DNA of 35,628 bases from Acidaminococcus fermentans. GTDB taxonomy: Bacteria; Bacillota; Negativicutes; Acidaminococcales; Acidaminococcaceae. A program made the translations under genes and the position numbers. Position 1 is the stretch's first letter. Each line of letters starts with the position of its first letter. Below are positions 16,344-23,193 of this stretch, in pieces. The notes under the pieces were generated by a model. That model did not search any database, had not been told where the DNA came from, and worked only from the letters and a program-made list of their open reading frames with translations. The stretch is taken from assembly GCF_009696675.1 (NCBI RefSeq), contig NZ_VULN01000017.1, positions 1 to 35,628 on the forward strand, in the 5' to 3' direction.

Positions 16344-17135
16344 GCCAAAAATTTTTGCCCAGAACCCCCGTTTTTTCCGTGGGGGCTCGTGAGGCGGGTC
16401 GGGGTAGAACACCTTCCCCTGGGTCAGGAGCCGGCTGTGGCCATCGCAGGAGGCCAGGAAATCCGTCCCCCCGGCCAAGGCAAGGACGGCTTCCCGGGCC
16501 TTCCGGGTGTCGGGATTCCGCCAGTCGGTCCGATGGGCATCGCTGCCCAGGAAGTGGATCATCCCCCGGTCCAAGAGCCAATGGACGCTGCGGAGGGCGG
16601 ATTCTCCGAAATCCCCGGTAAAACTGCCCCAGTTGCTCTGGAGCAGGATCCCCTTCTCCACCCACTGGCGGACCGCATCGGGATGGGACATGATGTGCCG
16701 GTACCGTTCCGGATGGGCCAGGATGGGCAGATAGCCACGGAGCTGGAGCTGGTACAGCAGGTTCCAGGTTTCCAGGGGAGCGGCGGTGGGCAGCAGTTCC
16801 ACCAGAAGGTAGGCGGTGCCGGCCAGGCAGTAGGCTTTGCTTTCCCCGGGCCCGGGAAGGTAGTTGAGGGTGTCTGCATCCAGGCTCACCTCAGCCCCCG
16901 GGTGGAGGCGGATGGGGATCCGGGCCTCGTCCGCAGCCTGCTGGAGCTGGGACAGCCGTTCCGTGATGGTATCCCAGTCCGGGCAGATGCCCCGGCGGTG
17001 GAAATGGGGGGTGGCAAAAAGCTCCCCGGTCCCCGCCTCCGCCGCCTGGCGCAGCATGGCCAGGGACATGGAAAGGTCCCGGGAACCGTCGTCCCCGGGG
17101 ATGTTGTACAGGATGTGAGAGTGAAGATCGAACAT
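16341..17135 (-). CDS. cpsB: CpsB/YwqE-type protein tyrosine phosphatase (PHP family)
   Basis: A 264-aa PHP-fold metallophosphatase. All metal-ligand motifs are visible: DLHSH (H5, H7), ATPHFH (H44, H46), GAEVS (E82), LAHPERY (H141) and GSDAHR (D199, H201). CpsB enzymes dephosphorylate the tyrosine cluster of the BY-kinase and so oppose CpsD. Here the gene lies before the capsule promoter rather than inside the operon, 42 bases after trkH on the same strand, so it may be cotranscribed with the potassium-uptake genes and be expressed independently of the kinase. A basic Pro-rich tail (PPHEPPRKKRGF) ends the protein. Confidence 0.92.
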   Translation of the reverse strand: MFDLHSHILYNIPGDDGSRDLSMSLAMLRQAAEAGTGELFATPHFHRRGICPDWDTITERLSQLQQAADEARIPIRLHPGAEVSLDADTLNYLPGPGESKAYCLAGTAYLLVELLPTAAPLETWNLLYQLQLRGYLPILAHPERYRHIMSHPDAVRQWVEKGILLQSNWGSFTGDFGESALRSVHWLLDRGMIHFLGSDAHRTDWRNPDTRKAREAVLALAGGTDFLASCDGHSRLLTQGKVFYPDPPHEPPRKKRGFWAKIFG

Positions 17136-17153
17136 GGTTGATACCTCGTTACA

Positions 17154-17176
17154 GGTCTGCTGCCCTGCAGCAGACC
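17154..17176 (-). terminator. Hairpin between trkH and cpsB
   Basis: A perfect inverted repeat (GTCTGCTGC with GCAGCAGAC, 3-5 base loop) begins just after the trkH stop. The minus strand has no T run after it, so it may process or stabilise the message rather than end transcription. Confidence 0.4.
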
Positions 17177-17177
17177 C

Positions 17178-18620
17178 TTAATTTTTCGTCCAGGTCCTGG
17201 GATAGAACAGGATCAGCATGGGCAGCAGTTCCAGTCTGCCGGCCAGCATGTCAAAGATCAGGATCAGTTTGGACAAGTGGCTGTATGCATAGAAGTTCCG
17301 GGTGGGGCCTACTCCGGCCAGGCCGGGACCGATGTTATTCAAGGTGGCGGCCACGGCGGTGAAGTTGGTCTCAAAATTGAACCCGTCCAGGCTGACGGCC
17401 AGTACGGACAGAAAGAAGATCAGGAAATAGGTGGTAAGGAAGATGTAGATGGAATTGAGCATTTTGCTGTCCACGGTCTTCCCGTCCATACGCATCCGCT
17501 GGACCCCATGGGGATGGAGCACCTGGCCCAGTTCCAGGAAGATGGATTTGCAGGTGAGCACCACCCGGCTTACCTTCACCCCGCCGCCGGTGCTGCCGGC
17601 GCAGGCCCCCACAATCATCAAAAGGACCAGGATGCATTTGGAGAAGCTGGGCCACAGGTCGAAATCCACGCTGCTGTAGCCGGTGGTGGTCATGATGCTC
17701 CCCACCTGGAAGAAGGCGGCCCGGAGGGCTTCCTCCAGGGTCTCGAACCGGTCCCGGATCTGCCAGGCAATGGCCAGGCCGGAGGCCAGGATGATGCCAA
17801 GGTAAGCCCGGACTTCTTCCATGGCAAAGGCTTCCTTGAAGCGGGTGATCAGGAACAGATAATAGAAGCCGAAGTTCACCCCGAAGGCGATCATGAACAG
17901 GGTGATGATCCACTGCTGGATGGGGGTGTAGCTGGCGCAGCTGTCATTGATGATGCCGAAGCCCCCGGTGCCGGCGGTGCCGAAGGTGATGCACAGGTTG
18001 TGGAACCAGTTCATGCCGGTAAGGGCCAGCAGGGCGATCATAATAAGGGTCATGCCCAGGTAGATCTTGTAGAGCACAATGGCGGTGTTCCGCACCCGGG
18101 GCACGAATTTGGACACGTCCGGGCCCGGGCTTTCCGCCTTCATCAGGTTCATCTGGGTGCCGCCTCTATTTGTGGGGATCAGCATCAGGATGAACACCAG
18201 CACCCCCATGCCCCCGATCCAGTGGGAAAAGCTCCGCCAGAACAGGGAGGTATGGGACAGGGCCTCCACATCGCTGAGGATGGAGGATCCGGTGGTGGTG
18301 AACCCGGAAACGATTTCAAACACTGCATCCACATAGCAGGGGATCTCTCCGGTGAGCACAAAGGGAATGGCTCCGTAGAGGCTCAGGAGGACCCAGGACA
18401 GGCCCACGGCCACGAACCCTTCCCGCTGGTAGATGGCCTTGTTTTTCACCTTCCGCCGGCCGGTAAGGTACCCCAGGGCAATGGCCAGGATGGCCAGGGC
18501 GAAATAGATCATTCCCTGGTCTTCCCGATAAACGAGGGAAATGATGCAGGGCAGCAGCATCAGGGCCCCCTCGGTACAGAGGATCCAGCTGAGCACCTGC
18601 CCGATCACAGGATAATTCAT
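17178..18620 (-). CDS. trkH: TrkH/KtrB-family potassium uptake channel subunit
   Basis: A 480-aa protein with the four-fold M1-P-M2 architecture of the Trk/Ktr/HKT superfamily. The four filter regions read TTTGSS, GTGGFG, TTTGYSS and NNIGPG, each with the filter glycine. It forms the membrane pore for K+ uptake and is gated by the cytosolic TrkA ring. trkA is directly upstream with a 15-base gap. Length and the early GAIPFVLTGEIPCYVDAVFE segment (a P-loop entry) fit TrkH. Either TrkH or KtrB could be argued, but the tandem-domain TrkA neighbour favours the Trk system. Confidence 0.95.
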   Translation of the reverse strand: MNYPVIGQVLSWILCTEGALMLLPCIISLVYREDQGMIYFALAILAIALGYLTGRRKVKNKAIYQREGFVAVGLSWVLLSLYGAIPFVLTGEIPCYVDAVFEIVSGFTTTGSSILSDVEALSHTSLFWRSFSHWIGGMGVLVFILMLIPTNRGGTQMNLMKAESPGPDVSKFVPRVRNTAIVLYKIYLGMTLIMIALLALTGMNWFHNLCITFGTAGTGGFGIINDSCASYTPIQQWIITLFMIAFGVNFGFYYLFLITRFKEAFAMEEVRAYLGIILASGLAIAWQIRDRFETLEEALRAAFFQVGSIMTTTGYSSVDFDLWPSFSKCILVLLMIVGACAGSTGGGVKVSRVVLTCKSIFLELGQVLHPHGVQRMRMDGKTVDSKMLNSIYIFLTTYFLIFFLSVLAVSLDGFNFETNFTAVAATLNNIGPGLAGVGPTRNFYAYSHLSKLILIFDMLAGRLELLPMLILFYPRTWTKN

Positions 18621-18635
18621 ACAGCTCCGTCTCCT

Positions 18636-19991
18636 TTATTCCAGGATGTTTTCCATATCGTGGAAGCCCAGATGGGTGGTGACCACGATCACCGTATCCC
18701 CCACCTGGAAGGCGTCCTGGCCACCGGGAATGATCAGCTTCCCTTCCCGGACGATGCCGGCGATCAGCACATTCTTCTTGATCTTCATTTCCGCCAGTTT
18801 GGGCCCAATCAGGGGAGATTTTTTGTCCAGGAGGAATTCCAGGGCCTCCACCCGTCCGTTCATGAGCCGATACAGGGTTTCCACGTTGGATTCCATGCTG
18901 TTGCCGGCAGCCCGGACATACTGGACGATCTGCTGGGCGGTAAGCTGTTTGGGGTTGACGATGCTGTCCAGCTGGAGCCCTTCGATCACGTCCCCGAAGT
19001 CCACATGGTTCACCTTGGTAACCACTTTCTTGGTCACATGCTTCATGGCATACAGAGACAGGATGGCGTTCACTTCGTCCATGCCGGTGCAGGCCACGAA
19101 GCCGTCCATGCTTTCCAGATGCTCTTCCTTCAGCAGTTCTTCTTCGGTGCCGTCCCCGCAGTCGATGGTGGCCCCGGGCAGGGCTTCCACCAGTTCTTCA
19201 CACCGGGCCATATCCCGCTCGATGATGGTCACATCGGTGTGGCTCTTCAGAAGCATTTTGGCCAGGTAATAGCTGAGCTGGCCGCCCCCTACGATCATCA
19301 CGTTTTTGCATTTGTTGGTGCGGACGCCGATTTTCTTGAAGAAGGCCTGGGCATCCCGGGGCATGGCAATGATGGTCAGGATGTCCCCTTCCTGGATCAC
19401 CGTGTTCCCGTCCGGGACCAGGATGTTGCTGTTCCGTTCGATGATGCACACCAGGACGTTCTCAGTCAGGTCGGCAATGTCCTTCAGGGACCGGCCGATG
19501 AGCACGGAAGACTGGGGTACCCGGAACCGGAGCATGTCGATCCGGTCCTTGGCGAAGCTGACGATCTCAATGGCGGAGGGAAAGTTCAGCAGCCGGGAGA
19601 TTTCCTTGGCGGCTTCCATTTCCGGATTGATGGTCATGGACAGGTTCAGTCCCTTCTGGAGGTAGTGGCGTTCGTCGGAATAATGGGGGCTGCGGACCCG
19701 GGCGATGGTGTGGCACTGGTGGTTGTTCAGTTTGGCAATGACACAGGTAAGCAGGTTCACCTCGTCGCTTTCGGTGACGGCAATGAGCATGTCCGTATGT
19801 TCCAGGTCGGCTTTGGCCAGGATGTTGAAACTGGAACCGTTGCCTACGATTCCCATCACATCGTAATTGGTGGAAATGTTCCGGATGATGGTGGGGTTGG
19901 TATCGATGACGGTCACGTTGTTGTCTTCCTGGGTGAGCTGGGAAATGATGCTCCGCCCCACTTTGCCGCACCCTACAACTATGATTTGCAT
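18636..19991 (-). CDS. trkA: TrkA, NAD-binding regulatory subunit of Trk potassium uptake
   Basis: A 451-aa protein with two TrkA-N/TrkA-C repeats. The first Rossmann motif is VVGCGKVG (5-12) with IDTN near 30; the second starts at NVMIVGGGQLSYYLAK in the middle of the protein. Each half ends in a TrkA-C (RCK_C) domain. It binds nucleotides and gates TrkH. It is upstream of trkH in a two-gene unit that probably also covers cpsB. AAGGAG lies before the ATG. I found no confident promoter in the repeat-filled DNA upstream (19992-20387). Confidence 0.96.
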   Translation of the reverse strand: MQIIVVGCGKVGRSIISQLTQEDNNVTVIDTNPTIIRNISTNYDVMGIVGNGSSFNILAKADLEHTDMLIAVTESDEVNLLTCVIAKLNNHQCHTIARVRSPHYSDERHYLQKGLNLSMTINPEMEAAKEISRLLNFPSAIEIVSFAKDRIDMLRFRVPQSSVLIGRSLKDIADLTENVLVCIIERNSNILVPDGNTVIQEGDILTIIAMPRDAQAFFKKIGVRTNKCKNVMIVGGGQLSYYLAKMLLKSHTDVTIIERDMARCEELVEALPGATIDCGDGTEEELLKEEHLESMDGFVACTGMDEVNAILSLYAMKHVTKKVVTKVNHVDFGDVIEGLQLDSIVNPKQLTAQQIVQYVRAAGNSMESNVETLYRLMNGRVEALEFLLDKKSPLIGPKLAEMKIKKNVLIAGIVREGKLIIPGGQDAFQVGDTVIVVTTHLGFHDMENILE

Positions 19992-20035
19992 GATTGAACT
20001 CCTTTTGTAAGGGGCTGGAGCCCCGGTCTCGGGTC

Positions 20036-20100
20036 CTCGAGTCTCAGGCCCCCGGACAGAACTTGTCCTTCGTCCAAGTTCTTATGAGCGTATAAAAACC
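20036..20100 (+). repeat. Structured repeat, copy 1
   Basis: A GTC-periodic stretch, then GGACAG, a 7-bp stem GAACTTG (20059-20065) with CAAGTTC (20075-20081), then TTATGAGCGTATAAAAACC. Same architecture as copies at 21036, 22382, 22504 and 23098, with a different but fully paired stem. It lies in the gap upstream of trkA. Confidence 0.6.
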
Positions 20101-20182
20101 GTAGGGTCCTCACGCTGGGAGGCCCGCTAAATCCAGAAACGCTGCTGCGTTTGGCTGGGAACAGATTTCCCTCCGGGAGGCC

Positions 20183-20290
20183 GGGACGGGCTTGCCTTTG
20201 GCGAGCCCCTACAGGCGTTGGTGCCGGACCATCGGCGAACTGTCCCAACAACCGCCTGCAACGGCGTAGGGGCGTGCCGCAGGCCCGCCC
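20183..20290. repeat. GC-rich dispersed repeat, two inverted copies
   Basis: GGGACGGGCTTGC...GCGAGCCCCTAC at 20183-20212 and, in the opposite direction, GTAGGGGCGTGCCGCAGGCC... at 20266-20290 match the element at 13068-13096. With structured repeat copy 1 they fill most of the 400-base gap between trkA and the ECF-like gene; I see no gene there. Confidence 0.55.
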
Positions 20291-20387
20291 TTCCCCGGCC
20301 GCCCGGAGGGCCCTTTGTTAATATCCTCTACTATACACCAGCCGCCGAAAAAAATCCACAGTTTTGTTACATTCCATACAATATCTT

Positions 20388-20948
20388 CTATAACTTTTTT
20401 CTTTTTTTCCGGCTGTTCCGGGCTTTGGTCCGGGGCTGTACCGGGGGCCGGACGGGCTGGAGCCGCTGTTCCACCCCTTTGGCCAGCATCAGGCCCAGGA
20501 CCCCGGTGGCCAATTGCAGGGGCAGGAACAGGGCCAGGGTTTTGGCAACGGCCCCCCAGGGCAGCTGGAGCAGATGGAGAGCCCCCACCATGCCGATGCC
20601 CAGGACCAGGGTCTTCCCCAGAGGGGCCCCCAGGTACAGGGCCGGCCCCCGGGCGGCTCCCCGGGTCAGTTCCACGTACATGCCGTTGCCCAGGGCGATC
20701 ACCGGCACCACCGGGCCCAAGATGTGCCCCTGGAAAAAGGCGATTATGGCCAGCGCCCAGCAGATGGTCCAGGCCAGCACCCGGGTGGTGAACCGGCCCG
20801 CCAGCACCAGCGTGGCGTTCACCAGGGTTCCGATAAGCAGGGTCATCACCGGCACCGGCAAAGGCAGCACCAGCCGCAGCTGCTGACTGAGCACCCCAAT
20901 GGCCAGCAGCAGACCGCCCCGGACCAGAAGAGGAAGAGAATGGGACAT
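20388..20948 (-). CDS. Multi-spanning membrane protein, ECF transporter S-component-like
   Basis: The start is taken at 20948 (MSHSLPLLVR), which has AAAGGAG 8 bases upstream and a promoter just beyond; the frame extends upstream only through repeat DNA. The 186-aa product has five to six hydrophobic segments. The pattern of a short N-terminal helix, PVPVMTLLIGTLVNA, then GPVVPVIALGN, resembles substrate-binding S components of energy-coupling-factor vitamin transporters in Firmicutes. No ATPase or T-component gene is nearby, which is usual for group II ECF systems. The tail is very basic (KARNSRKKRKKL). Substrate unknown; a hypothetical membrane protein is the safe description. Confidence 0.55.
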   Translation of the reverse strand: MSHSLPLLVRGGLLLAIGVLSQQLRLVLPLPVPVMTLLIGTLVNATLVLAGRFTTRVLAWTICWALAIIAFFQGHILGPVVPVIALGNGMYVELTRGAARGPALYLGAPLGKTLVLGIGMVGALHLLQLPWGAVAKTLALFLPLQLATGVLGLMLAKGVEQRLQPVRPPVQPRTKARNSRKKRKKL

Positions 20949-20990
20949 GGAATTGGCTCCTTTCAGGGTATGTGCAGATATTCTGAACTT

Positions 20991-21019
20991 ATTGTAATCA
21001 GCCGGACGAAAAAAGGCAA
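20991..21019 (-). promoter_or_regulatory. Promoter of the ECF-like gene
   Basis: Minus strand TTGCCT (21014-21019), a 17-base spacer and TACAAT (20991-20996). Transcription would start near 20984, about 36 bases before the start codon. Confidence 0.6.
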
Positions 21020-21035
21020 GACGGACGGTGTTCAA

Positions 21036-21116
21036 TAGTCGGAAGTCGGAAGTCTGGAGTCGGAAGCCTCTGGATAGAACCTGTCCCCTGGCCAGGTTCC
21101 TTTGAAGATGTAAAAC
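21036..21116 (+). repeat. Structured repeat, copy 2
   Basis: AGTCGGAAGTCGGAAGTC-type tandem, GGAAGCCTC, then stem GAACCTG (21077-21083) with CAGGTTC (21093-21099), 9-base loop, then CTTTGAAGATGTAAAACCC. It sits between the divergent promoters of the ECF-like and acyltransferase genes. Confidence 0.65.
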
Positions 21117-21138
21117 CCTAGTGCTCACAAAATGAGGG

Positions 21139-21167
21139 TTGAGAATCCCGTTGGCGGTCATTATAAT
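21139..21167 (+). promoter_or_regulatory. Promoter of the acyltransferase gene
   Basis: TTGAGA (21139-21144), 17 bases, TATAAT (21162-21167). Start expected near 21174, giving a leader of about 75 nt. Confidence 0.65.
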
Positions 21168-21248
21168 AGATAAGATAGATTCATTTCAATACTGCAGGGA
21201 CCGATCCTGCGTACCCCATATTCCTGTAAACCTGCAAAGGAGCTTTCT

Positions 21249-22325
21249 GTGAAACAGCGCAATCTTGTATTCGACAACCTCCGGGGCATCTGCATGCTGG
21301 GGGTCATTGCCATCCATGTGGGGAGCATGGCGGTCAGCGACGCCGTAGCTTCTCCTTTTCTGGTGCTCATCACCAACATCCTGAGCCGCTACAGCGTACC
21401 GGCCTTCTTTTTCATCTCCGGCTACGGGCTGTTCTACAGCAAGCCTCTGGAGCAGCCCCTCCGGTATGGGAGCTTTGTGAAGAAACGGATGAAAAGCATC
21501 GGCCGTCCCTATCTGCTGGCGTCCCTGCTGTACCTGTGCTACTACGCCTTTTTGAACCGGGACATGAGCGTGCTGGATCCTTCCAACATCCTGTTTTCCC
21601 TGTTCTTCGGCACGGCCCAGTACCACATCTATTTCCTGGTGATCCTGATTTGGTTCTACCTGCTGTTCCCTCTGTGGCGGGCCCTGATGAGGGGAATGGA
21701 AAAAATCGGCCTGAAACTGGCCCTGCCGGTGCTGTTTGCAGCCCAGGTGCTACTGTTTGAGGGAAATTTCCGGTTCTGGGCCTATCCGGACTGGATCGCA
21801 TCCAGCCCGGCCCTGCTGAACCTGTGCAATTACCGGCTGAACTATTTTCCTTTTTTCTACCTGTTCATCTTTATTCTGGGAGGAGTGATTGCCCGGCATT
21901 ATGACAGCTTCCAGCAGCTGATCACTGGGCGGAAGGCCCTGCTGACGGCGTTCTTTACTGCCAGCGCCGGGTTCAACACCTGGCTTTTTTACCGCTGGAC
22001 CTTCAAATGGCAGATGCCCTATGAAAGCACGGTAAACTACCTTCAGCAGCTGAGTCTGCCGGGGCTGGTCTACACCATTGCTTCCATACTCTTTTTCAGC
22101 ATGGTGATCCAAAGCGGCCGCTATCCTCTGAAAAAAGCCCTGAAGGGCATGAGCGACCGTTCTTTCATCATCTACCTGATCCACCCGGTGTTCATCGATC
22201 AGCTGGAATATGTATTGAACCGGACCGTTGGGATGCAGCGGGTTCCCATGGAAGCGTTCTATCTGGCAGTGCTGCTGCTGTCCTGGGGATGTGCGGAGAT
22301 ATGGCATCGGTGGAGACAGCGATAG
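21249..22325 (+). CDS. Acyltransferase-3 family membrane protein
   Basis: A 358-aa protein with about ten membrane segments. The opening NLVFDNLRGICMLGVIAIHV has the Arg and the membrane His of the acyltransferase-3 (OafA/NodX/WecH) family; SVPAFFFISGYGLFY and the later SFIIYLIHPVFI segments also fit. Members O-acetylate or O-succinylate sugars of surface polysaccharides using a cytoplasmic acyl-CoA. No SGNH domain is fused. The start is GTG at 21249 with AAGGAG 6 bases before it. It is one of only two protein genes on the plus strand besides the IS fragment, has its own promoter, and lies outside the capsule operon, though it could modify its product. The acceptor is unknown. Confidence 0.88.
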   Translation: MKQRNLVFDNLRGICMLGVIAIHVGSMAVSDAVASPFLVLITNILSRYSVPAFFFISGYGLFYSKPLEQPLRYGSFVKKRMKSIGRPYLLASLLYLCYYAFLNRDMSVLDPSNILFSLFFGTAQYHIYFLVILIWFYLLFPLWRALMRGMEKIGLKLALPVLFAAQVLLFEGNFRFWAYPDWIASSPALLNLCNYRLNYFPFFYLFIFILGGVIARHYDSFQQLITGRKALLTAFFTASAGFNTWLFYRWTFKWQMPYESTVNYLQQLSLPGLVYTIASILFFSMVIQSGRYPLKKALKGMSDRSFIIYLIHPVFIDQLEYVLNRTVGMQRVPMEAFYLAVLLLSWGCAEIWHRWRQR

Positions 22326-22339
22326 TCGGGAGCTTCTGG

Positions 22340-22383
22340 ACAGGAGCTGTTGCACATAAAAAATATATGTGCAACAGCCCTGT
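22340..22383. terminator. Long hairpin after the acyltransferase gene
   Basis: An 18-bp imperfect stem (ACAGGAGCTGTTGCACATA with TATGTGCAACAGCCCTGT) starts 14 bases after the stop. There is no T run, so terminator function is uncertain. Its core is shared with the terminators at 22595 and 35282. Confidence 0.45.
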
Positions 22384-22465
22384 AGTCGGAAGTCAGAAGT
22401 CTGAAGTCGGAAGCCTCAGGACAGGACCCGCCTGGCTGGACGGGTCCTTTTGATTATATAAAACC
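22382..22465 (+). repeat. Structured repeat, copy 3
   Basis: AGTCGGAAGTC-type tandem, GGAAGCCTCAGGACAG, stem GGACCCG (22424-22430) with CGGGTCC (22441-22447), then TTTTGATTATATAAAACC. It points towards copy 4 at 22504-22574. A degenerate fragment of the same element lies at 22323-22342. Confidence 0.65.
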
Positions 22466-22503
22466 AGAATCGAAATCAATCTGAGTGATCATTTCGTCTA
22501 AGG

Positions 22504-22574
22504 GTTCTGCATATTCAAAAATTTGCGTGCAAATTTTTCATTCGGCTCCAGACTTCAGACTCCAGACTTGAGCC
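22504..22574 (-). repeat. Structured repeat, copy 4
   Basis: On the minus strand: GTCTGGAGTCTGAAGTC-type tandem (22543-22574), a 10-bp stem AAAAATTTGC with GCAAATTTTT (22517-22538), then TTTTTGAATATGC...ACCC. It is a direct repeat of copy 5 across the four-helix-bundle gene. Confidence 0.6.
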
Positions 22575-22594
22575 GCTACGCGGCTCTATAGCTA

Positions 22595-22640
22595 GGGGCT
22601 GTTGCACAGAACGTGCAACAGCCCCTTTATTTTTGTTTTA
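22595..22640 (+). terminator. Strong rho-independent terminator, probably bidirectional
   Basis: A perfect 13-bp stem (22595-22607 with 22613-22625, loop AGAAC) is followed by TTTATTTTTGTTTT on the plus strand. The stop codon of the minus-strand four-helix-bundle gene adjoins it, and it faces the acyltransferase transcript. Confidence 0.7.
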
Positions 22641-22986
22641 AACTTTCAATTAATCCAGTCAGGCATCTGCTTACTTCAACACACAGACTGCAGACTTTAT
22701 CTCTTTTCTCCTTTGTCAGATACCCTCTGGCTTCACTGAGCAGAATTTGTGTATCCAATTCAGCACAGGAGCCTCTGGCAATCAGCAAAAAACGAATAAA
22801 ATCCTTGTCACTGCTGCGTGCTCTTCCTTCTGCAATATTACTGGGAATAGAAACGGCTGCCCGTCTCATCTGATTGATCAAGCCAAGGTTTTCTTTTGAT
22901 GGATAAGTTTCTGTAACGTCGTAAATGCAATTGGCCAGCTGCATACTTTTCTGCCATACAATCAGTTTTTTATGCAAATATTCCAT
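22627..22986 (-). CDS. Four-helix-bundle protein (S23 / 23S rRNA intervening-sequence type)
   Basis: A 119-aa helical protein. LIVWQKSMQLAN at the start, PSNIAEGRAR in the middle (the most conserved part of the family) and FIRFLLIARGSCAELDTQ identify the S23/IVP family of four-helix-bundle proteins. They were first found inside 23S rRNA intervening sequences and are related to the Avd accessory protein of diversity-generating retroelements. No reverse transcriptase or template repeat is here, so it is a stand-alone copy with unknown function. RBS AGGAG before ATG. It is lower in GC than its neighbours and flanked by two direct copies of the structured repeat, which suggests it moved in as a unit. 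Confidence 0.88.
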   Translation of the reverse strand: MEYLHKKLIVWQKSMQLANCIYDVTETYPSKENLGLINQMRRAAVSIPSNIAEGRARSSDKDFIRFLLIARGSCAELDTQILLSEARGYLTKEKRDKVCSLCVEVSRCLTGLIESLKQK

Positions 22987-23097
22987 ATTGTAACTCCTGC
23001 TGCATCCCTTTATTCATTTTCTTTGGAATAATCGGGAGTTATGCAGACCTGGATGACCATATTAGTAGCAACCAGGTCTGCTTTCTCTCCACGATAC

Positions 23098-23172
23098 TGG
23101 TTGACATCTTCAAAAAATTTGCCTGCAAATTTGTCCTGAGGCTTCCGACTTCAGACTCCCGACTTCCGACTG
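23098..23172 (-). repeat. Structured repeat, copy 5
   Basis: On the minus strand: AGTCGGAAGTCGGGAGTC-type tandem (23136-23172), GGAAGCCTCAGGACA, stem AAATTTGC (23125-23132) with GCAAATTT (23115-23122), then TTTGAAGATGTCAACC. It lies between pyruvate kinase and the four-helix-bundle gene. Confidence 0.65.
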
Positions 23173-23193
23173 GTAAGCCCTGCACCGCAGGGC

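Noticed and set aside
17277-19997. 906-codon plus-strand frame across trkH and trkA
   Set aside because: Antisense shadow of two well-supported genes produced by high GC at third positions.
22627-22986. Diversity-generating retroelement, because the protein resembles Avd
   Set aside because: No reverse transcriptase, template repeat or variable target gene is nearby.
22382-23172. CRISPR array suggested by the regular GTCGGAAGTC units
   Set aside because: Units are about 10 bases and abut each other with no unique spacers, and no cas gene is present.
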